Assembly: GCF_036373705.1 (NCBI RefSeq)
Contig: NC_089867.1
Coordinates: forward strand, 6,416,501-6,480,500
Direction of reading: 5' to 3'
DNA length: 64,000 nucleotides
DNA from: Amia ocellicauda
Lineage: Eukaryota; Chordata; Actinopteri; Amiiformes; Amiidae
A program made the position numbers and the translations under genes. Positions 12,126 through 24,100 of the stretch are shown here, in pieces (position 1 is the first letter of the stretch; each line of letters begins with the position of its first letter). The notes under the pieces are model-generated. The model did not search any database and was not told the origin of the DNA. It saw nothing but the letters and a program-made list of their open reading frames with translations.

Positions 12126-15100
12126 CTACGAAAGAAACCAAAATAAAAGAACATCAATCCAAAAAACCCACAATGGAGTACTCTTGGTTGAATTTCTTGC
12201 ACTGCTCAGTGGAGGTTTTTCAATAATGTATCATCTTAAGAGCAGCCAATATATCACCATCTGTCTTCAGCTGGGTTTAGTATAAGTATGGAAACATGAC
12301 TTTACGTTCTAATGTAATGCAGGATGGTACATACCGTTTTCTCCTTTTTGCACTTTTCACATTTCATTTTCATAATTTAGTCAAAAAGGGGGCATAAGTG
12401 TTAGTTGCCAGGTGTTGATTTTTTGCCCCTTGTTGATTGTGCTCTAATATGGGAGTGGATTAGAGCCAAAATGACCCATTCAGGATACTAATACTACAAC
12501 AACTACTTATAATACTGTTACTAATACTACTAAGAAGGAGAAGAAGAAAAAGGACAAGCAGATAATACATTCAATATCAACTCACCTGTAGTACTGTAGT
12601 GTTGGTTCTACTGCCAGCAGTAGGAATGGCATAACCGTGTACCCGACTGCCAGCTGGGTGATGGCCCAGGTAACAATGTCATACATGCCCTTTACTGTAC
12701 TTGAGTGAAGGAAGTACTTCCTGCAGGTTTTGCGTACCTGAATATAATTACAAAGAGAATTTAGCGCAAATGAAAAAGAGCATCAGCCATTTATTCAGAA
12801 AGCACTGCAGCATTTCATTTGCCTAGTCGTTGTTGTGGTGGTGTTTATTTCACACTTTTTTCTCTTATATTGTTATTTGCTTCTCACTGTGAAATACTCG
12901 ACCTAGACTGGGAAAGCAAATTAAAGTAGCACAGGGCTCCATTAAGTCCATTATGAAAGCATTATGAGCAATAAGAACATTTTCTGAAGCATCACAGCCC
13001 AGGTTTAGGTCTTTACATATTTACTGTCCTCAAAATGATAAGTGAGAAAAATCTCCTATGAATTAAATAGAATTATACATACAATAAAAACTAAAAACAA
13101 AACATCTTGGATTTGACTTCACCATTAACAATGAGATATTCTATTATATGGAATGTCAGTGCACATTTCAGTGGAAAAGCATGATTGTACAGTCCAATGG
13201 CAGTGAGTGTACATTGAAGACATACAGAAGGAAGAATATGCATGGTGCCAGAAAGACCTTATTTATATGCATACTGATTCATAATATCAATAATGACAAA
13301 ATGAAGGGGGGACAGCATGGACACAATTATTTAGAAAAAAATTGATCTTCTTATAAGACTGTAGTGCAAGATTCATACACATTTACAATAATTCTACACT
13401 GCCACTTTTGTATCTAGGCTTATATGGTTAATAATATGGAAATCCAGAGGTTCAGCTATAGACTTTAGTGATAGATCAATGCAATATTAAATAATTTAAA
13501 TTGTTTTCCACCCCTGACCTCCCAGTCTTGTGTGCTTTGAGCTGCTGCTGTGAGTGATTTAAGTAGAGATAGAGGTTAACTAGACTAGATTCTGGCTACC
13601 TGTAAACTCTGCAGTGGGAAAGGCATCTGCGGGAAACACATCTTTCCCAAAAGATCTTTTAATACGGTTTGATCCTCGGTGGGCACACAGGGAGCTGAAC
13701 TCCCACATCTAGAATTATAGGTAGCCTTCACCTCTCAAACCTATGATAAGATCTACCCACTGAGCACTGACGTTGTGAGACGTGCACTATTGCTCAAATG
13801 AAAAGGGGGGAAATGAAGCATGGGATGGACTTACTAATCTTGCAGCAATGGTAATGGGAATGGCTGTGATGAAGGTGAAGTAATATCCAGGATATACCCC
13901 ATGCCATAAAGCAGACAGCACAAACGTTAAAGCTGTGGGATAAAATGGCGCCCGTTCATAGCACACCCTGGGAAGAGAAAATTCACAATCAGATGGTAAT
14001 TAATCATTCAGGGACCTACACAGTTCAGCAGTTATATGGGATATTAAATCTTTCACGGGACTCAGAGCAGTGGGCACAAAGACCTCTCTAATTCCCTCTG
14101 GGTAGCAATTAATGTTCCCTTTGGATCTGACAGCCATAGTCATTTTGCCACAGAAAACGCACTGCACAGCATAGAGGGATGTATCTTTTATTTGTTGGAC
14201 TGGGAACAGAAGAAACATATTGCTGTATATCTTCTATAGAATCACCTAGGATTGCTATTAACAGGATGAATTGTTCTATAATCTGACTGAAAAGGAATAT
14301 CTATTCTCACGGTTAGCAGTTTTTATAGCACGTTGTAAAGCTAAATAGCCTGTTCTAGTGTTTTTAACAATTACACATCCAGCAGGTGGCAATCTAAATC
14401 CACTGGTCCGGTAACCGAGATGCCGAGCTCTCATTAATACTAAAACAGCTGCAGTAAAACTCATGAATTAGTCTTGCACTGTCTTGAACTGAAGTGGTTC
14501 CAAGCAGGTGGAATTAACACGCAAACCAGGAACCTGTGCGTAAACTGGCATTTATCCCTGACACTTCATATCTAAAGTAAGGGTGTATTAAATTTGAAAT
14601 CATATAATAACATAAACTGCAGTTACAAATATATATTGAGAAGAGAGACCCCATGACAGCTGATTTTGATGTGTTCTTTAGATTTTAATACAAAAAGGAT
14701 GAGTACTTTAACATACAGCTATATCAATGTCTGCGATGCTATAATGTTGCCCTCTTATGGACACAATTAGAATGCAGTTCGAGGTAAATACAGGGATAAT
14801 ATCAATATATTATGAGAAATGGTGAGCTCAATACAAACTATTGTCGTTTTTAGTTGTGTGAAGAAAGATAAATATAGTCCGACTTCTGTTGTCACATCTC
14901 TCTATTTGTGTTAAAGAACTTCCTACTTTAGGATAAATTAGTTGTGTAGAAACGTGATGTACAGCACACCTCAACCTACCGCTTCAGCCAAGCGCCTGTC
15001 TGTATATTCCAGTTGTCAATGAACATCTTGAAACTTGTCGCTGTCTAGACAGAAAGTAATATAAAGGTTACCAAATGCCCTGATTCAAATGCGCCGTCTC

Positions 15101-18100
15101 TCAACATCACCTCCCTTCAAAAAAGCATTGCTCATCAAACGGAAATCAATGCATTTTCTTTAAAGCGTTGTTCTTTGAATTGGTTTCTTGAGAGCTTGTG
15201 GTTTTCATGCAGCCTGCGCCCATCATCAGAGTGTTGAAGTAATTATTCACTTACCCGCACTGATTGGAGCCTTTCGCTAGCTCTAATGCAGGTGAGGATT
15301 TATAGGGGACTATAAAATGTGTTGGATTGTGACTTACAAGATCTTGAATTGAAGGGCACAGAGGTACAATCCACTGGAGCCTCCTAGAATACTCTCATTC
15401 AGCTTTCCCAATCTTCAGCTTTATATTAGATAATAGCAATGTGCTTCCACATTTTAAGAACACTGTGGCTGTATGCAACTCACCTCAATTTTCCAGATGT
15501 TTAGGTTAGAAATGAAATCCCACGCATAATGTCCATTTTCATCGACACCTCTGAATCCATACCCAGCAGCATTGTTAATAGCATCAGCTAAAAAAAAAAA
15601 AAAGTCAAATCGTGAAAAACTTGACATTACATTTTTTGAGATACACCTAGAATAAAATTACCAGGAGAGGGTTCTTTATCTGCTCGTGGGAAAGGAAGTG
15701 AATCCGAAAGACTTTTTGACTGTTGGGGTCAGTTTCGGTTTGCCCATGCCAATTCAGTTTGTAATTCCTTTTTCAATTCCTATTCCAGCAGAGCTTGTTA
15801 TGTCCATGGCAAACAGAACTGGAATTGAAAAAGTGGAAATGACCCCAACCCTGCTGTACAGTCTCATCTATCTTTTTTATTTTCCACTATCAAGCTACCA
15901 TGGAGAGCAGGAGCAAAAAAGGCTTACTTTACCTAATGTCCATGCAAAATAAAACTTTGGTCTTGCTGCTTGTATTGAAAAGAAGGCATAAGTCAGTCTG
16001 GATAAAAAGGGTGCCTCGCTGATGAACTGCACATCCACATTGTAAGAGATGGGCAACGCTTTGGTGAGACTCAGGAACAGAATTAAGCAGACAGCACAGA
16101 CCAGCAGCTTGGAAAGTACTGCCCCCTAAAAGAAAAGCAAAAAGAAAGGTATTGTTTAATGCTGATGTGTATTCATGGATTACATAAACTATGTATTAAT
16201 CTGATCTTGCTCATTCATGGTTCTGTAGGCAAGACACGATTAGAATATTTTTTTTATCAACACCTGGTCTTGATCTTGTAACCAGTGGGTTTTGCGTTTC
16301 TTTCTTGGAAATACAAGCATTTGCTGGATGGAACTGGTGGTAAACGTGGGTCTCGGTTCTGCTTATTAGCAGCTTTCTCGTACGATATCGAAAATAGACA
16401 TTTAAAAGGAAGGATGATTTCCATAGTGGCTTGGACAGAATAGGTCACACAAATATCAGTCTGAATCCGTAATATTCCAACCATTCTGTCAGCCCGTTGG
16501 ACTGTGTTCACAAGGTGTTTATGATTTGAAAAGCACATACGTCAGGTGAAGGCTCTGCGAGTCTATTGGAGCCTTTGTGCTTCCCATTCGCTTGTAATAG
16601 CCTCTTCTGTACATGGCTGCCTTCAATGAAGTCAAAGTAGTCTCTGTAATTACTGCACGGCCCTGCCAAGACGCTAAGGAAATTGAGCTGATAGCTGAGA
16701 TACTCCAGTAGACAGGGTTTTGACCTGCAGAATTAAAACATAAAGGCACACAGGATTAAACTCCTATTATCTCCATACTGCTAAATAAATAAATAAATAA
16801 ATAAATAAATATTAAGTTGTCATCTAGAGGACCTCTGGTATTTTAGATTAGGCAGGTCAAAAACAAAACAGATCAAAATAGTCCAAACTTATATTAACCT
16901 TATCTTATTCTCACATACACCACTTTCAACAGTGAGAAATGGCACAAAAGAGAGATAAATACACCAGGTGCTTAGCTCAGAAGTAACTATAAAATAGCAT
17001 TGTCCTATGAATGATATTTCTTCACAATCATTGGACCTTTGGGAGAATCAGCACTGGTATCCTTAAAATCTTCTCCCCAAAAATACCAGACATGAATAAT
17101 TTAATGTTCCTCATCTCGCATAATGATTCTACTATTATTTCTTGAGGGAACACAGAAGACATTTTCAACACAATATCGTCTCAGAACTGAATTTAAATAA
17201 GGTAATTAAGTACAGAGCCCAACCGTAAATAATTAATATTTTCCTAACAAAATTAAACTCATTTGTTTTAATAAGGAGACCTATAATGGCTGCACTTTAC
17301 AGTCACCTGGGTTTAATAATTCTGGGCCTAAGCCTATCCGCCAGCACTCATATCTTCCTTATTCAAATTCCCCAACACTAATTTACTTCATGTAATAATA
17401 CTACAGGAAAAACATACTTTATAGCCAGCCGCCTCTGTTCTGTTGCGAGTTCCTCCTCCTTTCGACACATGCCTATAAAAGGAGATAGTAAGTGTTGAGC
17501 ACTAACCCCTGTAATGTTACATTTCACATTTATAGTTTAAAAGTATATAATGATCCCCAATGCTTTGCTCAACTTTTCACACTCATTTTTTCATTTAGTG
17601 TCCACAGTCTTCTATAAAGGCAGATGAAATAACAGAAAAACTCAATATGACACACACACACACACCTAATCAGCAGAAACGCTTGCTACCTTATAATATT
17701 AAAAACAGTGATATACAAGATATACTTTGATATAATTTTCCGTACCGTCATGTACCTGAAAAGCAAGTGAAGTGATCTTCTGGGTTATAATCATCAGTGG
17801 CCTATAAAAAAAATGGCAGTCACATTTCAAAAGCACTAAAAAGCACCAATACGAGTAATCACTCCAAATACCAACATATGCATTTTTTTTTTCTCTTAGA
17901 AATCTAGTAGTCTTCCAGGTCATTACATTTAAAGTTAATAAAATGCAAATGTTATTTCAAACAATTATAATATTTTATCACAGTGTAATTTTTTATTATT
18001 ATTTGTTATTCTGTATAACAACCTTGGTTGTTAATGTCAACCTACTACGAGGTTAAAGAAGAGAAAAAGACAATGGAGTAGAATGAGTCCCATTGTGCCT

Positions 18101-21100
18101 TTTAAAACCCTCTTTCGGAAAATTAATAATGGCTCCAGCTTGGATGACAATCTGGTGTTGTTGCAATCAAAGCACCGAACACAAAGCCTTCTGTTTCATA
18201 CACAGACCAGTGACCGCTGAAAAGATCTGTATTTGACACTAACTGGCATCTCTCGGTGAAGACGGACTCTACAAAGAGCTCAGCAATTGCATCACCCATT
18301 TTTTTTTTATTATTATTATTGTATCATGCTTTCAAAGTCTGTTTCAAATGATGCTACATTGTTTTTATTTTGTCACCAGGCATGCTGTCAGATGACAAGG
18401 ACAATGATTGTGGGAAAGGGCATGTTATCTGAACAATCCACACAACGGTAAAAATGTCTGAATTTGGAAACGCAAATATTGAAGTAGGAAGCAGGTGAAA
18501 CAGCAGCAATAGCCAGGCGACTTCGAAACAATGGCCTTCTCAATATAAGAATCGTTTGTAACAGATTCCAACTAGATGAGAAATTAATTAATTAATTAAC
18601 AGCGAAGGACAGGTAGAGTGTTCGTGGGACAAATATGGGCGGCATGGCTGGTGATTAAAGCACCTGCTGTAAAGATGCAGGAACTGTATTTGAGGTTAGG
18701 TTGCTATGTAAATAAAAAGCTGACAAGAAGAATTTTACATAGAGTATCAACTATTAAGTAAACAATCCCTAATGTGAAAGTAGTGGGCAAAATAAAAGCA
18801 TCATAATATAACTGTGCTGATGGTACTTTGAGCCGCCCTTAAGCTACAGTGAAATAAAGAAAGGCTCTTTTGTCTGTACGTGGTAAACAAACTTCATCCA
18901 AGGAGGGAGAAATGCAAAGTGCCAGCTGCAATGGGATTTTTATCGGTTTGTATTTATTCAGGGGCGTGTTTTTCCTCTAAGAGCATGTTAGGAGATGGCA
19001 AACAAGAAAACTAAAAATAAATAAATCAGGAATTAATTATAGTGTGATAACATATCACCGTAACGAGCAGAAAAGAAACTCAAAGGTCAGTTCATTGAGA
19101 AGTATGGAAAAAATGCTAGTAATGGTAGTGACAGCCAATGAAAGATCTCTAAAGCATGTATTTGTTTCAAGATAATACTTCATGCAGGTTAACACAAGGA
19201 AACAGCAGGTTTAAATTCTTGGAGCATTAAATCCTTCTTGTTAGTAGGTACTGAATTCATATTTATTATAATGTCATCCTTTGTGTTAACCTTAACCCAA
19301 ATCTTATTCAAAACTCACCCAGAGAAGTCAGTGGACAGGATCCCATAGTTGAAAATGTAGACTCTGCTAACCTGGCACAAGGTGAGGTAGCCCATTGCCA
19401 CAATCAATGAATATCTACCAAACAAAAGAAATAAAGATACAATAAGTGTTTCAAGAATTGTAGGGAACCTTCTAAATAAAACTGTCAATCATTGCAGTGA
19501 TGGGCACAATCTCCACATCTACATCTTCACAGAACGAGAGCTGCAGATCTGACTAACACCTGCTGTTCTCCCAGAAGTGACTGAAAATCCTCCCAGATCA
19601 TATGAAATGCATTAAATCCTTGCTCAGTTATCTGAATCCAAACGGTTCAGTAATTAAACAGATTGTTTGAGGTAAAGGATGATATCTTCAAATAATCTTG
19701 CATCATAATAAAAGCTTTTAAAACTACAAGTCAGAGAACCTCCTTGTCTTGTATTTCCTACCATCGGGTTGCATTGTATCTGTATTCAGATGGGAGATAT
19801 ATTGCAAGATGTCTTTTCCCTCCAGTGCTATGTAAAGAAAATCCATCTGAAGTGCCAAAATGTTTAAAAATCATTAGCTTGTCCTACCTTTTTTTTATAT
19901 AAATTTGCTACTTTCAACATTTAGTTTTGCACAGAGTTTGAATATCTCCTTGTTCTTGTCTTAATTGGTTCATCAATTTACCATTCCATTCTCTATGTTT
20001 TTATAAATTGATCTGCCTGACTCCAAGATTGAGGGTTGACAAACTAATTGAATCTAATATATTTGCAATCTGTTGAGTTCTTACTGTGTTCGTATTCTGT
20101 TCTGCCTGATATGGGAGATTATTTTTCAAATTTCAAAATGTTGTGATCGTCGAAAATATTTAAAAAGATCACTCAGAAAGGAAGTGAGCCGGAGAAATAT
20201 GTCAGTGTTGTCACAGGGTTCACAAAGATTAATCAATTGACCTGGCAGCACATTAGGGGACAATCAGGTACATATAGCCTTTTTTATTAGATAAGACACA
20301 TGCCTGGCTTTTAGAATAGAAGCACTGGAATATATAACTGACAATTTAAACCTTTCAGCCACAAGCCAAAAGCAAATATAACACTTCCCAAGACAACACT
20401 GACTCAATCAGCCGAAGGCCAAACACTACCAGAGAGGGAAACCACAACAGGTTATAGAAAACATCAGGCACTTGACATAGTGAGTTTGTGGTTCTTCTAT
20501 TTTGACTTTTTATAAACTGGATGTGGTTGCAAATTATGAGCAAGCCACATAGTCTATGGAAAAACACAACAAAAACAAAAAATAAAAAAATTAAAAAACA
20601 CAAGATTGTGCAAGTTAAAGCAAAATTAGAGGGCTGTTCCATATTTGTATGTGAGGTACACAGCACTGTGAAGAAGGCACTCCAACGGTAAATCAGTATC
20701 CTAAACATTGTTTGGCAAATTGTTTAGTGTTTCCTATAGTTCCTGCGCATTGGTCCAGTCTCCTCAACTTCCAAAGCAATTCCAGTTAAATTTCCACTAA
20801 TGCCCTCTGATCTTGGTCTGTATAATTGTGGAGCATGAAAGTATCAAAAGTCCGCTTGAGACTGTGTCCCCAATGTGCTTCTGTGTTGATTAGCAGAGGG
20901 GCAAAGCAATCTCAGAGTTTGACACACATCCCATACATATCTCATGGATCTGAAGAAGGGATACTTGTAGATTCCCTTCACTGGAGATTTCACCCCCCTG
21001 AACTGAAAGTTCCTCCCCATGGTCTGGTTACTCAGTGAAGGGGCGAGAGAGTCTTGCTCTCAGGGTGGGCAGTGGAATCATTCAAATGTTTCCTCCTGGA

Positions 21101-24100
21101 ATTAACCTTCCTCATTGTTGCAGATTATGTCCCTCTACACACGCTGAAAAGACAGGATGATACAGAGGCACCTGGCCCTCCAGCCATCTTAACATTGTCC
21201 AGGTATGTGGCATAGACTGAGAGTGGTTAGATGTCCTGTGTCTTCCTGTAGCTAGTGAGTGAGATGTGTGATGGGCAGAAATAGATCCTGCGTAAATGCT
21301 GACAAAAGTGGGGCTTGTATTTTTACCTGGTAGTTATTTTTATTATTATTATCATCATCATACTAGCTGCAAAACAAATGTAGAATGTTATAATCTAATT
21401 TTACTATTTAACTGGAGTTTTGAAAGTTTTTTTAAAAAAAACCACTAATTTATAAATAAAGATGTTCATTTTTATGAGGATATTCCCTCTGTTTGTGGAA
21501 TAATATGCATAAAAGTGTTACTGGTGTTTATTTGGCTTTCAGTGTTACGTATTTCAGAGGTTACAATGTGTGGAGTAATTACAATTTGGTTTTTTTTAGG
21601 AAACTGCATAATGCAATAATTTACACAATATGGCAAAAATACAGTGCAAGAAAGGGGAAGTGTTACAATATAAAATGCTTGAATACCAAGCATTTAGTCA
21701 ATACACATGCATATAGAAATGTTCTACAAAAAACACTTTAAAAATAGAGCTAGGATAAACAGTAGGCTTTACCCAGTGACTTTAAAATGTTATGCAACAC
21801 ACACAGATCCAGTAAAAAGCTCCCCCCCTCCCAATTTTTATTTGCTGCGTACCTAATCGGAAAATATACTGGACACTGTAGAGTAATTTAGGTCTGAATT
21901 TGCAGTCAGGAATGATAGCTGTTCCAGGGCAAAACATGTTGCCTCAGTGACTGGATGGCCACATGGCATCCGCTGGCAGCACTGACATGACTTCCACAGC
22001 ACTGAAGCTGCCCGGCTGAAACCATTGAATGAACAATAGGTCTTTTGCTGAGACAGAAATACACAAAATCGTCTCATACATCAAATTCCTCAACTGGGTG
22101 CAACTGAGCTGCTTCTTTTCTTTGCTTTTCACGGCTCAAAAGTACACTAACAAAAGCATGTGCAGTGGGTTTGGTTCAAATTCTTCTCAACTACCCCCCC
22201 CTCTCATTGAGAGCAGGAAACTAGCACACCTACAGTATCACTTAGCAAGTAAGATATTGGTTATGAAAGCTTCATAGAATATGTTTCCAGAATATTTACA
22301 GCTTACAAACCATTTGGGAAAGTATGTCACTGAGACGGTACTAGGAAGTACTTTTGAGATCTGGTTTCAGAAGTTATTTGTGGCACCCTATGTAATTATT
22401 ATAAAACATACCAATCTAAGCAGGAAACAAAGTGAGGTGGAACATAAATGAATGAAAAACCATACAGCCAATGCAATGGTTTCAACAGTGATCCGCCTAC
22501 ATTAGAAAAGTGTGAACTGGCATTCTGCAAGCATATACGTATTTGCTGAACTTGTCTCTTAGTTACCTGTGGACATTGTGAATATTTGCTTTAACCATGA
22601 TGCCGTAGCAGCCGAGCACCAGGATAAAAAGGTGTGCTGAGTACCTGCGATATAAAAGGAGACAAAAACAATAATGATAGCAAAAATCAAATCCTTGTGT
22701 GCTTTTTCTTCTTTTTTTTGCAGATGCCTAAGAATAGCTCTGCACTAAATGATTGATCGACTTAGTGTTTGCGGGGAGGGGTATAGCACAATATTAACTG
22801 AACCGATTGACACTTGTAACTGAGGAAAAGCTGCAAGAGTTTAGGTCAATGAACCGGCATAGTGGGAATAAATAAGGCAAACGGTTTCACCAAGAGAAGT
22901 AGAGAAGGCTACACCTTCTTGCAGCTGTTCGATTTTCAGTGTGAATCATCTCAGTCAGGGTCGTCCTGTGCACCCCTCCCAGAAAACACTGATTACTCAA
23001 AAGGCAAGTATTCGATTTGTGCAGCTCTGATTAAGAAATGTAAACAGTCCCAGCTTGCTTGTCCTAAAAAAACACACAAATCATTCTGCAGGTTCTTTGT
23101 GCTGCTGACTCATGTGTGAAAGATGACCATTCAGGCATGGTACTATACTATCCCTTTTTTTCTGATTCCAGTGCTTACCAAGAAAAAGTACACTATCCTG
23201 TTCTCAATTTTGGGAAGCTAAAGCATTTAAAGCCTAAAAAAAAAACCCCAATTTACATTGCATGGCAAATTCTTAAAAACAATCCTGCAATTCAGCGAAA
23301 TGTGGCACATTTTCAGGGCTCCTGAAGATTAAAAGATTTATTGTCCTCTCAGTTACTAAATCTGTTCTTATACCCAGCATTGTAGAACTGGGTTTTATAG
23401 TACTTTAAAAAGTATTGCCATTATATTGGCTTTCTAGAAAGAAAACTGGCATCCTTACCAACCAAAGCAGAATATGACAAAACAGATGCCAAGGAGAGTG
23501 GCAACAGCATGGCGGACTGTTGTACTGGCATGTTTCGGACTGAGGTACAAGCGAAACCAAAACGCAGCCACAAGTCCAAACAGCTGGCAGGCCAAAAAGT
23601 TCACCTGCAGGAGAACAAAGAAAACGTGACTGAAAATGGGCACAGGAGGGAATCATATTTCTCAGTTTTGTGACACTTAGTTAATGGAAGTTATGAAAAC
23701 ACAGGTTCAGATCAAATCAAAATTTTGGATTACAATACCTTTGAATTTTAAACTGATGGCTGTGTCAAAGTTTTGATAAGCTGTGAATGTATTCAGAAAA
23801 GGACAATGCAATAGCTGCTCCTCAGCATATGTATACAAATATAAATTCAAGGAGATATAGTTACAGTTAAGATTAATTAATTGATACAGTGGCTATAGGC
23901 AGTAATGTGCACAGGACATTAAGAGGGCTCGGGCTCGCCCAGGGGAGTGGGGCTGATGAAGTGCTGACCGGGGGGGGGGGGTTGGTGCAGTATTAATACA
24001 GCGGGTTTGAGTATCTTGCCTCTTCAAAGTGTTGAGTAAATCAAAGGGGAAAAAATCCCATTTGAATGCAGCAAGATTTCAGGTTGTAACACAACATGTG

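Noticed and set aside
13550..13780. Possible tRNA-derived SINE head (minus strand, GCTCAGTGGGTAGATC; a similar GGTGGGTAGATC near 8646)
   Set aside because: The A-box-like text is present, but a B box at the proper distance is not convincing and no tail was found.
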